The position numbers and the translations under genes were made by a program. From positions 496,001 to 560,000 of the forward strand of contig NZ_AP022574.1 in the NCBI RefSeq assembly GCF_010729305.1: a stretch of DNA of 64,000 nucleotides, written 5' to 3'. Under the pieces are notes generated by a model. It was not told the origin of the DNA. It saw only the letters and a list, made by a program, of their open reading frames with translations, and ran no database searches. The DNA comes from Mycolicibacterium psychrotolerans (GTDB lineage: Bacteria; Actinomycetota; Actinomycetes; Mycobacteriales; Mycobacteriaceae). Numbering within the stretch: the stretch's first letter is position 1; each line of letters starts with the position of its first letter. Below, piece after piece: positions 16,497 through 24,759 of this stretch.

Positions 16497-19097
16497 CTAC
16501 CGCTGATCCGATCCGTAGTATCCGCGTCGCAGCAGTTCGGTGATCTCGCTGACCAGCGGCATCCGCGGGTTGGTCCGGTTGCTCAGGTCCTCGAACGCCG
16601 TCATCGCCAATGCCGGTAGCGCCGCGAGGAATTCGTCCTCGTCGACCCCGGCGACCTTCAGCGATCGCGGCATCTGGACCCGGCGCAGTAGATCCTCGAC
16701 ACCGGCGAGCAGTCGGGCCCGGCTGTCGTCGGGTTCGTGGCCGCCGAAGATGAGCCGGCCGATCTGGGCGTACTTGTCGGGCGCGATGTAGGCCGAATAC
16801 CCCGGGGCGGGCATGAACTTGCTCGGCAGTTCGGCGTTGTAGCGCAGCACATGCGGCAGGAAGATCGCGTTCGCCCTGCCGTGGGCGATGCCGAACCGGG
16901 CGCCGACGGCGTGCGCGAGCGCGTGATTGGTCCCGACGAACGCGTTCGAGAAGGCGAGCCCGGCCAGCGTCGCCGCATTCGACATGTCGGTGCGCGCCTC
17001 CAGATCGTCGGGATCGCGATAGGCCCGCGGCAGCGCCTCGAAGATCAGTCGTGCCGCCTGCGCGCACAACGCGTCGGTGTACGGCGACGCGAAGATCGAC
17101 ACGGCCGCCTCCAGCGCGTGGGTGAGCGCATCGATGCCGGTGTCTGCGGTCAGCACCGACGGCATCGACGACGTCAGCACGGGATCGACGATGGCGAGGT
17201 CGGGCACCAGGCTGTAGTCGACCAGCGTCTCCTTCTTGCCGTGCACGGTCAGCACCGCGGCCGGCGACACCTCCGAACCGGTCCCCGACGTCGTCGGGAC
17301 GGCCACCAATTGCAGCCGATGCCGGTCCGTCGGATAGTCGGCCACCCGCTTGCGGGGGTCGAGGAACGGCATGGTGAGCTCGTCGAGCGACTTCTCGGGA
17401 TGCTCGTAGAACAGCCGCATCGCCTTGCCGGCGTCGAGCACCGACCCGCCCCCGACCGCGATCAGCGCGTCGGGCTGCACGCGCTGCAGCAGCTCGACAC
17501 CGCGGCGGATGGTCTCCTCGTCCGGCTCCGGCGTCACCTCGCTGAACACCTGCACGTGCCGGGCCCGCAGCTTGCCGCGGACGAGGTCGACCACGCCGCG
17601 CGCGTCGGTCAGCGCGTCCGTGACCACCACCACGGTCCCGCAGTCGAGGTCGCGCAGATTCTCCAGCGCGCCCGCGTTGAAATAGGTGTTGGCCGGAACG
17701 CGGAACCACTGCGGCGGGGTGCGCCGCTGCGCCACGGTCTTGATGTTCAGGAGCTGGCGGTAGTTGACGTTCTCGGTCGTGCTCGACCCGCCCCAGGTAC
17801 CGCAGCCCAGCGAGAACGTGGGCGTCAGATTGTTGTAGACACCGCCGAGCGCGCCGACGGCGGTCGGCGCGTTGACGAGGATGCGTCCGGTGCGCACCGC
17901 GGCGCTGTACGCGTCGACCACAGCCTGGTCATGGGCGTACACCGCCGACGTGTGGCCCAGCCCGCCGTGCTCGGTGACCAGCACGGCGACGTCGATCGCG
18001 TGGCGGACATCGCGGGCGCGCACCACCCCCAGGACGGGCATCAGCTTCTCGGCGACCAGCGGGTGCGCGGCCAGCTCGTCCAGATCCGCAGGCAGCGCAG
18101 CCAGCAACACCTTGACCGTCGGCGGTATCGAGAAACCGGCTCGCGCAGCGAGTTCCGGCGCCTTCTGGCCGAGGGCGTCGAGAGAGATCTTGTCGCCGCA
18201 GCCGAATGCGAACTGGGTGATCGCCGCGGCTTCGTCGTCGGTGAGCAGCCGGGCACCCATCCGCTCGAATTCGGCGATCATGGCGTCGTAGATCTCGTCG
18301 TCGATCACGCAGGTCTGCTCGGCGGGGCAGATCACCGACGAGTCGAAGGTCTTGGAGATCAGGATGTCGACCACCGCGCCCTTGATGTCGGCGGTCTTGT
18401 GGATGTAGATCGGCGCGTTCCCCGGCCCGACGCACAGCCCCGGCTTGCCCGAGGCGCTCGCCAGCGCCACGATCTTCGGTCCGCCCGTCACCCAGATGAA
18501 GTCGACCCCGGGATGCCTGAACAGATAGTGGGTGACCTCGTGGGCCTCGTCGGGAATCACCTGCAGCGCCCCGGCGGGCATGCCTGCCGCCTCGGCGGCG
18601 GCACGCAGGATCTCGACGCTGCGCTGACAGGATCGCACCGCATACGGCGAAGGTCGGAACACGATGGCGTTGCGGGTCTTCGCCGCGACGATGGCCTTGA
18701 AGAGCACCGTCGAGGTCGGATTGGTGACCGGGGTGATGGCCAGCACCACGCCGATCGGTTCGGCGACGTGGACGATGTTGTGCTCGACGTCGGTGTCGAT
18801 GACGCCGACCGACTTCTTGTCGCGGAGGTAGTCGTGCAGGAACTCGGTGGCGACGTAGTTCTTGACCACCTTGTCCTCGAAGACCCCGAATCCGGTCTCC
18901 TCGATCGCCACACCGGCGAGTTCGGCGGCGGCCCGCACCCCCGCGCGGACCATCGCCTCGACGATCCGGTCGACCTGCTCCTGATCGAGGGTGCGGAACT
19001 CGGCCGCGGCGGTCGCCGCGGTGGCCACCACCGCATCGATCTCGGCGGTGCGGGAACCGTCGATCTCCAGCTCGTGGACAGCGGTGCTCGGCGGCAT
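16497..19097 (-). CDS. adhE: Bifunctional acetaldehyde-CoA / alcohol dehydrogenase
   Basis: The 866-residue protein has the standard AdhE fusion. An N-terminal CoA-acylating aldehyde dehydrogenase (about 10-455) has catalytic C257 in VICPAEQTC. A C-terminal iron-dependent alcohol dehydrogenase (about 470-860) has metal-site segments ALTHALEA and NHALAHAVG. AdhE reduces acetyl-CoA to ethanol with two NADH, a fermentative redox outlet, and forms spirosomes in other bacteria. This is unexpected for a largely aerobic mycobacterium. The start at 19095-19097 has a strong AGGAGG ribosome-binding site. A DosR-like box about 80 bp upstream suggests induction at low oxygen. Confidence 0.95.
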   Translation of the reverse strand: MPPSTAVHELEIDGSRTAEIDAVVATAATAAAEFRTLDQEQVDRIVEAMVRAGVRAAAELAGVAIEETGFGVFEDKVVKNYVATEFLHDYLRDKKSVGVIDTDVEHNIVHVAEPIGVVLAITPVTNPTSTVLFKAIVAAKTRNAIVFRPSPYAVRSCQRSVEILRAAAEAAGMPAGALQVIPDEAHEVTHYLFRHPGVDFIWVTGGPKIVALASASGKPGLCVGPGNAPIYIHKTADIKGAVVDILISKTFDSSVICPAEQTCVIDDEIYDAMIAEFERMGARLLTDDEAAAITQFAFGCGDKISLDALGQKAPELAARAGFSIPPTVKVLLAALPADLDELAAHPLVAEKLMPVLGVVRARDVRHAIDVAVLVTEHGGLGHTSAVYAHDQAVVDAYSAAVRTGRILVNAPTAVGALGGVYNNLTPTFSLGCGTWGGSSTTENVNYRQLLNIKTVAQRRTPPQWFRVPANTYFNAGALENLRDLDCGTVVVVTDALTDARGVVDLVRGKLRARHVQVFSEVTPEPDEETIRRGVELLQRVQPDALIAVGGGSVLDAGKAMRLFYEHPEKSLDELTMPFLDPRKRVADYPTDRHRLQLVAVPTTSGTGSEVSPAAVLTVHGKKETLVDYSLVPDLAIVDPVLTSSMPSVLTADTGIDALTHALEAAVSIFASPYTDALCAQAARLIFEALPRAYRDPDDLEARTDMSNAATLAGLAFSNAFVGTNHALAHAVGARFGIAHGRANAIFLPHVLRYNAELPSKFMPAPGYSAYIAPDKYAQIGRLIFGGHEPDDSRARLLAGVEDLLRRVQMPRSLKVAGVDEDEFLAALPALAMTAFEDLSNRTNPRMPLVSEITELLRRGYYGSDQR

Positions 19098-19175
19098 CGG
19101 CGGACCTCCTCGGTGCGGGGCGCGCGCAGCTCAGTGCGCCGGTGTCATCGTCGGCCGCCCGCGGGGCGGGTGACT

Positions 19176-19190
19176 AGAGGCTTAAGTCCG
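19176..19190. promoter_or_regulatory. DosR-like box between adhE and the Gly/Pro-rich gene
   Basis: The minus strand reads CGGACTTAAGCCTCT. Against the published DosR core GGGACTWWAGTCCC, 11 of 14 positions match. It lies 79 bp upstream of the adhE start and 55 bp upstream of the start at 19245, within the range used by DosR. Recognised by eye; no scoring was run. Confidence 0.45.
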
Positions 19191-19244
19191 TGCCGTAGGG
19201 CCCGGTGTGGTTTGGGTCACGCAATGTCGGGTAGAGGTCCGGTC

Positions 19245-19727
19245 ATGCTGCAGAAACACTGGACGCTTGCCCCCGCCGTCGCCGCCTGCACCGCGGCAGC
19301 GGCACTCGCTCTGGCCCCGCTCGCAGCCGCTGGCGGTCCGGCCGGGTGCGTCGACCCCTACGGCACGGGCTGTGCTGCCCCTCCGCCGCCGCCTCCTGCA
19401 CCCGGCTACTGGGCGCCGCCTCCGCCGCCGGTCGGGTATGCGCCGGGCTACGGCGTGGCTGGACCGGGCGGCGCCGCGGGCGCCATCCCCGGCGGACCCG
19501 GTGGCGTGGCCGGACCGGGCGGCGCCGCGGGCGCCATCCCCGGCGGACCCGGTGGCGTGGCCGGACCGGCCGGTGCGGCCGGCGTGATCCCGGGTGGACC
19601 GGGCGGCGTGGCCGGACCGGGCGGCGCCTCGGGCGCCATCCCGGGCGGCCCGAGCGGTACAGCGGGACCGGGCGGCGCCGCGGGATGCATCCCGGGCGTC
19701 GGCTGCGGCAGCGTCCCCGCGCCGTAG
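19245..19727 (+). CDS. Secreted Gly/Pro-rich protein with collagen-like tandem repeats
   Basis: A 160-residue protein with an Ala-rich signal peptide (residues 1-29, cut near PLAAA|GG), a Pro-rich segment (PPPPPPAPGYWAPPPPP) and then five copies of a 17-residue unit of type GVAGPGGAAGAIPGGPG. It ends with a short Cys-containing tail (CIPGVGCGSVPAP). Four cysteines in total flank the repeats. I cannot assign a function; low-complexity secreted proteins of this sort are common in mycobacterial envelopes. It shares the 147-bp divergent region, and hence the DosR-like box, with adhE. Confidence 0.78.
   Translation: MLQKHWTLAPAVAACTAAAALALAPLAAAGGPAGCVDPYGTGCAAPPPPPPAPGYWAPPPPPVGYAPGYGVAGPGGAAGAIPGGPGGVAGPGGAAGAIPGGPGGVAGPAGAAGVIPGGPGGVAGPGGASGAIPGGPSGTAGPGGAAGCIPGVGCGSVPAP
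19452..19706 (+). repeat. Five tandem 51-bp repeats inside the Gly/Pro-rich gene
   Basis: Units begin with GGCGTGGC at 19452 and 19503 and continue every 51 bases, in frame, to about 19706. The first two copies are nearly identical and the later ones diverge. Copy number probably varies between strains. Confidence 0.75.
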
Positions 19728-19731
19728 TCGT

Positions 19732-21219
19732 TCACGGCTCGTGTGATTGAGCCTCGTGTGATTGAGCGGGGTGCACTGGCGGCCCGCTGATCGCACAGTG
19801 CCGGCATTCGCCGATCCGGATCCGGTCGTCGTCATCGACCGGATCCGGGCGCCGGCGCATCCCGGTCGCCGCGATCACCGCGGCGACCACCATCAGTGCC
19901 GCCGCGATGGTGACGGCCAACCGGAATCCCCTGTCGAACGCGACCGGGTCGGCGTAGTCCGCGCCGCTGATCCCCGCGATGCCCGGAAGGACGGCCACCG
20001 CCAACAGGCCGCCGATCCGGGCCACGGCGTTGTTCACTCCCGAGGCCGATCCCGCCATGCTCTGCGGTGCGGAGTCGAGCACAGCGGTGGTCAGCGGCGC
20101 GACCACCAGCACCATGCCCGCGCCGAACACGAGCGCGGCGGGCAGTACGTCGGTCAGCCAGGAGGCACCGGGGCCGATGCGGCTCATCAGCAGCAGCCCT
20201 GCCCCGGCGATCAGCGGTCCCAGCGTCATCGGCACCCGCGGTCCGACCCGCGCAGACCATGCACCGGCCCGCGCCGAGAACACCAGCATCACCAGCGTGA
20301 ACGGCAGGAGGGCCGTGCCCGCAGCCACCGGGCTGAAACCGGCGACGGTCTGGAGCTGGAGCACCAGTAGCAGAAACGCCGCGCCGAGAGCCCCGTAGAT
20401 CAGCAGCGTGATGATGTTCGCGATCCGAAACGTGTTGTGCGAGAACAGTCGCGGCGGGATCAGCGGGTGTGGGGAACGTCGTTCGACGACGACGAAGGCC
20501 GACAGTGCCAGCACTCCCGCGCACACGGCCACCGCGGTGACCGTGTCCGCACCGTCGTTGCCCCACCGGGTCAATCCGTAGGTGAGCGTTCCGAGTCCGG
20601 CGGCGGTCAGCACCGCCCCGGTCACGTCCAGACCCGGTGGCGAGTCGTCGTCGCGGCTTTCCGGGACGTGCAGAACGGTCACCGCGATCACCACCGCCGC
20701 CAGCGGCACGTTGATGAGAAATACTGCGCGCCAGCTCCATTCGACGAGAAAGCCGCCGACGAACGGTCCGATCGCGCCCGCGATCCCGCCCAGCCCGGAC
20801 CACGCACCGATCGCGGCGGCCCGGTCGGCGCCGCGGAAGGACGCCGAGATCAACGCGAGACTGCCCGGGGTGAGCAGCGCACCGCCGACGCCCTGCAGGG
20901 CGCGGGACGCGATCAGCGCCTCGGTGCTCGGGGCGAGTCCGCACGCCACTGATGCGACCGCGAACCACACCACCCCGATGAGGAAGACCCGGCGCCGGCC
21001 GAAGTGGTCACCGAACGAACCGCCGAGCAGGATGAGCGACGCCAGCGACAGGGTGTAGGCGTTGATGGTCCACTGCAGGCCGGCGAAACCGGACCCGAGG
21101 TCGGCCCCGATGTGGGGAAGCGCGACGTTGACCACCGTGCCGTCGATCATCACCATCGCCGACCCCAGCACCGTGGCCAGCAGCACCCAGCGGCCGGAGA
21201 CGGGACCGCTGCGGGGCAC
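19732..21219 (-). CDS. DHA2-type MFS drug/metabolite exporter (EmrB/QacA family)
   Basis: A 495-residue inner-membrane proton antiporter with 14 predicted helices. Landmarks are the N-terminal VMIDGTVVNVALPHIG (motif D1 of the 14-helix group), the loop GDHFGRRR (motif A) and the segment GPFVGGFLVEW (motif C). Substrate unknown; family members export drugs, dyes or lipids. The GTG start at 21217-21219 lies 3 bp after the stop of the upstream membrane-protein gene, so both form an operon. The C-terminus carries CRHC and ends in a duplicated QSHEA-type pentapeptide created by a 15-bp tandem repeat (19738-19767). Confidence 0.9.
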   Translation of the reverse strand: MPRSGPVSGRWVLLATVLGSAMVMIDGTVVNVALPHIGADLGSGFAGLQWTINAYTLSLASLILLGGSFGDHFGRRRVFLIGVVWFAVASVACGLAPSTEALIASRALQGVGGALLTPGSLALISASFRGADRAAAIGAWSGLGGIAGAIGPFVGGFLVEWSWRAVFLINVPLAAVVIAVTVLHVPESRDDDSPPGLDVTGAVLTAAGLGTLTYGLTRWGNDGADTVTAVAVCAGVLALSAFVVVERRSPHPLIPPRLFSHNTFRIANIITLLIYGALGAAFLLLVLQLQTVAGFSPVAAGTALLPFTLVMLVFSARAGAWSARVGPRVPMTLGPLIAGAGLLLMSRIGPGASWLTDVLPAALVFGAGMVLVVAPLTTAVLDSAPQSMAGSASGVNNAVARIGGLLAVAVLPGIAGISGADYADPVAFDRGFRLAVTIAAALMVVAAVIAATGMRRRPDPVDDDDRIRIGECRHCAISGPPVHPAQSHEAQSHEP

Positions 21220-21222
21220 GTC

Positions 21223-21771
21223 TCAGGACAGTACGCGGCGCAGCGCCCCCTTGGCGACCTCCTCGGGCCGGTACTGCTCGCTGGCGTAAGCGCCGATCAG
21301 AACCAGCGCGCCGGTGGTGGCCGGCACCACCCACTGCAGCACCGTCAGCTGTTTCTGCGCCGACGCGACGTCCGGGGGTGTCGCCGGCGTCGGCGTCGTG
21401 GCATCAGCGGCCGGGACGGCATGGTGCTGCGAGACCTTGGCACCCAGGGCGCGACTGTAGGCGGTGACGCCGAGCGCCAGGGCGGTCAGCCCCGTCTTCA
21501 CCAAAGCCATGGAAGGCACCCCCTTTTGGGCCTTCATCCGGCCGGCGTCGTGCTTGACCAGACCTACCGCGCCGATCAGATGCGCCCCGATGGCGGCGGC
21601 GTTGACCGGGGTCCAGCGGTCCCAGCCCTCGTTGGCGACGGCACCGACGTTTCGGGCCGAGCCGGCAGAGGACGACGCGGGGTTCAGCGTGACGGCGTTG
21701 GCGAGCGTGCCGCCGAACCATGCGGCAAGACCGACATCGTGAAGTTGGTGGAACAGTGTTGCGCGAGCCAT
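21223..21771 (-). CDS. Conserved mycobacterial membrane protein, function unknown
   Basis: A 182-residue protein with about four hydrophobic stretches: LAAWFGGTLANAV, INAAAIGAHLIGAVGLV-like, TGLTALALGVTAYS, and a final WVVPATTGALVLIGAYA. A Pro/Thr-rich soluble loop lies near 120-135. The start at 21769-21771 (MARATLFHQ) has an excellent GAAGGAGA ribosome-binding site, so longer in-frame starts upstream are rejected. It precedes the MFS exporter by 3 bp and could be an accessory subunit or just cotranscribed. I do not recognise a characterised family. Confidence 0.75.
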   Translation of the reverse strand: MARATLFHQLHDVGLAAWFGGTLANAVTLNPASSSAGSARNVGAVANEGWDRWTPVNAAAIGAHLIGAVGLVKHDAGRMKAQKGVPSMALVKTGLTALALGVTAYSRALGAKVSQHHAVPAADATTPTPATPPDVASAQKQLTVLQWVVPATTGALVLIGAYASEQYRPEEVAKGALRRVLS

Positions 21772-21926
21772 GATCTCTCCTTCGACTGTGGGCGGTCGTC
21801 GGCCGTCGTACCCCGCGGAAGTCGCGGTAAACACGCACCACGGGCGCGGCGGAATGTGTCGTATCCGTAAGAATTTCGCTGCCTGCGTGCGTGTTTCAGA
21901 CCCTCACCACGGTGTATGCCCCGCCC

Positions 21927-23297
21927 ATGGACGAGCGGCGGCGCATCCTCATCACCGGGGCCTCCGGCAATGTCGGCGCGGGCGTACTGCGCGAACTCGC
22001 GCGCCAGGAGCCGGACGCCGACCTCATCGGCGTCTGCCGCCGACCGCCTACGCACGGGCGGATCTACGAGGCGGTGCAGTGGTGCCCGGTGGACCTGTCG
22101 GCACCCGACGCGGCCACCCGGTTGACCGCGGCCATGCGCGGCGTCGACGTCGTCATCCATCTCGCACTGGCCGTCCAGCCCGTCGACGACGAGGACTATC
22201 TCTACCGGGCGAATGTCGTTGGGACGCAGGCCGTTCTGGAAGCGATGGCGGTCACCGGGGTGCGCCATCTGGTGTACGCGTCGAGCCTGGGCATCTATGC
22301 GCCGAGCGGATCGGCCGTGCCGGTGCCCGAGTCGTGGTCGACGTCCGGGCAGTCCACGTCGACCTACAGCAGGCACAAGGTCATCGTCGAGGCGTTGCTC
22401 GACGCGTTCGAACGCGACCAACCCGACACGGTGGTCTCCCGTTTCCGCCCGACGGTGGTGGTCCAGCGGCACGCCGCCTTCGAGATTCGCGCCCTCTACC
22501 TCGGCCCGCTCATCCCGCGCGCCGCGCTGGAGCTGCTGCGCCGACGGGCGTTGCCGCTCCTCCCCCTGCCGGACGGCCTGGCCCTGCAGTTCGTCCACGC
22601 CGACGACGTCGGCGACGCGGTGGTCCGGCTGATGCGTCGACGTGCGCGGGGCTCCTTCAACATCGCCGCCGACGCGCTGCACGGCGCGGCGCTGGCCGGG
22701 CTCGTCGGGGCGCGCCCGGTCCGGGTGGCGCCCCGCCGGATGAGGTCGGCCGTCGTGGCGCTGCACCGGCTGCGCGTCGTGGCGGTGACGCCCGGCTGGT
22801 ACGACGTCGCCACCCGCTCACCGGTGATGGACACGTCGAAGGCGCGCGACGAGCTGGGCTGGCAGCCGGGACGGACCTCGACCGATGCCGCACGCGAACT
22901 CATCGAGGGTCTCGCCGACGGCGCGACAGGCACCAGCCCGGCACTCGGCGCGTCCGACGGCGCGCCGTCCGGCGGCCGGACACCGGTGGAGAGAGTGCAC
23001 GACACGTCCCTGCTCCTGTGGTGCGTGATGGCCGCGGCCGCCGCGCGGCGCCGGCGGCGTCCCGGTCTGCTGTACGGCAGCGTCGTTGCCGCCAACCTCG
23101 TTTCGGGGACTCCGGCAGCCCTCGAGCGGGTGCGTGAGCGCCGCCGCGACCCCGTCGCCGTGCTCGCCCCCCTCGCCGTCGGCGCCGCGGTGCTGTCCAG
23201 CGCACGCGGCGGCTGGCCATCGGCGGCGGCCGCCGCCGTTCTCGGTGCCCTCGGGGTGGCCGAGCGCAGACGGACCACGGGAAGGTTGCGGTCATGA
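21927..23297 (+). CDS. NAD-dependent epimerase/dehydratase family protein with C-terminal extension
   Basis: A 456-residue extended-SDR protein. The nucleotide loop ITGASGNVG is at about 8-16, the catalytic Ser is in YASSLGIY, and the YxxxK motif is in TYSRHKVIVE. The SDR part ends near residue 335; the remaining 120 residues have Arg-rich and hydrophobic segments (LLYGSVVAANLVSG, LAVGAAVLSSA) that may bind the membrane, an uncommon addition. Substrate unknown, perhaps a nucleotide sugar or a lipid-linked alcohol. ATG 21927 is preferred since the family motif starts at once; an upstream GTG (21891) is possible. Its stop overlaps the next SDR start by 4 bp. Confidence 0.82.
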   Translation: MDERRRILITGASGNVGAGVLRELARQEPDADLIGVCRRPPTHGRIYEAVQWCPVDLSAPDAATRLTAAMRGVDVVIHLALAVQPVDDEDYLYRANVVGTQAVLEAMAVTGVRHLVYASSLGIYAPSGSAVPVPESWSTSGQSTSTYSRHKVIVEALLDAFERDQPDTVVSRFRPTVVVQRHAAFEIRALYLGPLIPRAALELLRRRALPLLPLPDGLALQFVHADDVGDAVVRLMRRRARGSFNIAADALHGAALAGLVGARPVRVAPRRMRSAVVALHRLRVVAVTPGWYDVATRSPVMDTSKARDELGWQPGRTSTDAARELIEGLADGATGTSPALGASDGAPSGGRTPVERVHDTSLLLWCVMAAAAARRRRRPGLLYGSVVAANLVSGTPAALERVRERRRDPVAVLAPLAVGAAVLSSARGGWPSAAAAAVLGALGVAERRRTTGRLRS

Positions 23298-24175
23298 CAG
23301 ACATCGACAGCAGGAACGACGCACGGGTGGTGGCGATCACCGGCGCCTCCAGCGGCATCGGCCGGGAAACGGCACTGCGCTACAGCGCCCGGCGCGCGCG
23401 CCTGGTGCTCGCGGCCCGTTCCGAGGGAGCGCTGCGTGACGTCGCCGACGAGTGCCGCGCGGCGGGCGCCGATGCCGTCGTGGTGGCACCGACCGACATC
23501 AGCGACGCCGCGCAGGTCCGTGACATGTTCGACCTGGCGATCGAGATGTTCGGCCACGTCGACGTGGCAGCACAGTGCGCGGCGATCACGGCGTTCGGCC
23601 GCTTCGAGGATGTGCCGCCCGAGGTCTTCGACGCGATCATCGCCACCAATCTTCTCGGCGCGGCCAATGTCGCGCGCACAGCGCTCCAGCATTTCCAGGA
23701 ACGCGGTGCCGGGCAGCTGGTCCTCGTCGGCTCTCTGCTCGGCGTCACCGCGGTTCCCTATCAATCCGCCTATGTGGCAAGCAAATTCGCGATCTGCGGA
23801 CTGGTTCGGGCGCTACGCCAGGAGAATCGGCACCTGCCCGGGGTCCGCGTGCACGGCATCTATCCGGGCCCCGTCGACACGCCCGTCTACGCCTCGGCCG
23901 GCAATTACCTCGACCAGCAGACGCCGCGGGTGCCACCGACCTCGGAGTCCCCCGGCGCCATCGCCGCGGCGATCGTGCGCGCCGCCGAGAAGACCAGGTC
24001 GACCGAGCGTCAGGTCGGTTGGGTCAACCTGCCGGCGATCGCCACCTACCGCCTCGTTCCGGCGGTGTTCGACGCTGTGATCGGGCCGCTGATCCGGCGC
24101 GTGATGTTCACCTCCGAGTCGAGCGCCGACTCGGCGGGAAACGTTTTCGAGCCGCCCGCGGCTCGTCGCGTCTGA
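23294..24175 (+). CDS. Short-chain dehydrogenase/reductase
   Basis: A 293-residue classical SDR with TGASSGIG (16-23), a conserved Ser in LVGSLLG, and YVASK for the catalytic Tyr/Lys. The usual NAG triad is replaced by CAAI (AQCAAITAF), so the cofactor-supporting Asn is missing. The C-terminal 60 residues (LPAIATYRLVPAVFDAVIGPLI) are hydrophobic and could touch membrane. ATGA overlap with the epimerase-family gene indicates translational coupling, so the two enzymes probably act in one pathway, which cannot be named from sequence. Confidence 0.86.
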   Translation: MTDIDSRNDARVVAITGASSGIGRETALRYSARRARLVLAARSEGALRDVADECRAAGADAVVVAPTDISDAAQVRDMFDLAIEMFGHVDVAAQCAAITAFGRFEDVPPEVFDAIIATNLLGAANVARTALQHFQERGAGQLVLVGSLLGVTAVPYQSAYVASKFAICGLVRALRQENRHLPGVRVHGIYPGPVDTPVYASAGNYLDQQTPRVPPTSESPGAIAAAIVRAAEKTRSTERQVGWVNLPAIATYRLVPAVFDAVIGPLIRRVMFTSESSADSAGNVFEPPAARRV

Positions 24176-24353
24176 ATCAGCGAACTCCGGCCCGTCGCCA
24201 GAGTCGGATAACCGACCGCCAGCGAAAGAACGCTAACCATTCTCATCTTTGACTGATCAAGATCAAATCCGCTCGCAGGTGGAGAGTCTGGCGGGCGGAT
24301 GCCCTCGCGCGCAAGATATGGCCATCCAGTTCAGCCAAGTGCTAGGAGCAATC

Positions 24354-24665
24354 ATGAAATATGCCATGACCTGGACGTCCCGTCTCGGCGCATCAGGAAA
24401 AGACAACGAGGAATCCCTGCGTCGGTCCCTCGCGCTCTTCTCGAAGTGGCAGCCGCCCGCAGGCACCACGTTCCATCAGTTCGTCGGCCGGGTGGACGCC
24501 GGCGGCGGGTACGCCATCGTGGAAACCGACGACCCGGCGGAACTGCTGAACGGCACCGCAAAGTTCGCGCCGTTCAACGAGTTCCAGATCCATCCGGTCG
24601 TCGACATGGCCGAGTGGGCGCAGGCGGGCCAGGAGGGGATCGACTTCCGGGACTCGGTCAGCTGA
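24354..24665 (+). CDS. DUF3303 family small protein
   Basis: A 103-residue protein with an alpha/beta ferredoxin-like pattern: MKYAMTWTSR, the helix NEESLRRSLALFSKW, then FHQFVGRVDAGGGYAIVETDD and a C-terminal segment FNEFQIHPVVDMAEW. This arrangement matches the DUF3303 / dimeric alpha-beta barrel group, often found as small uncharacterised proteins. The start is fixed by AGGAG four to nine bases before ATG 24354; an upstream in-frame ATG at 24249 lacks a ribosome-binding site. The 178-bp region before it may carry its promoter. No function can be proposed. Confidence 0.78.
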   Translation: MKYAMTWTSRLGASGKDNEESLRRSLALFSKWQPPAGTTFHQFVGRVDAGGGYAIVETDDPAELLNGTAKFAPFNEFQIHPVVDMAEWAQAGQEGIDFRDSVS

Positions 24666-24682
24666 CACGCGGCCACGAAAGT

Positions 24683-24701
24683 GCACGGTCACTGACCGTG
24701 C
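24683..24701. promoter_or_regulatory. 19-bp perfect palindrome upstream of potA (candidate operator)
   Basis: GCACGGTCACTGACCGTGC is a perfect 9-1-9 dyad centred at 24692, about 68 bp before the predicted potA transcript start and 18 bp after the DUF3303 stop. The single-base centre suits a protein operator better than a terminator, although a hairpin with a 6-bp stem could form. Confidence 0.45.
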
Positions 24702-24747
24702 TCACAACTAAATTCGTACTTGAACTGCGCTTCGGCAACGAGATTCC

Positions 24748-24753
24748 TAGGAT
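24748..24753 (+). promoter_or_regulatory. -10 box (TAGGAT) of the potADBC operon
   Basis: TAGGAT ends six bases before ATG 24760 and no Shine-Dalgarno is present, so a leaderless polyamine-operon mRNA is likely. TTGAAC at 24720 is too far (22-base spacer) to be a standard -35. Confidence 0.55.
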
Positions 24754-24759
24754 GCCTGC

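Noticed and set aside
19452..19706. Possible CRISPR array because of regular 51-bp spacing
   Set aside because: Units are contiguous, in frame and coding, with no spacers and no cas genes.
16737..19727. 996-codon open frame on the plus strand opposite adhE
   Set aside because: It is the antisense shadow of the well-conserved AdhE gene in GC-rich DNA and is rich in Arg, Gly and His without any motif. Only its last 160 codons (from 19245) are a real gene in that frame.
24683..24701. Intrinsic terminator for the DUF3303 gene
   Set aside because: The dyad has a one-base centre and no following T tract; an operator is the better reading, though a terminator is not excluded.
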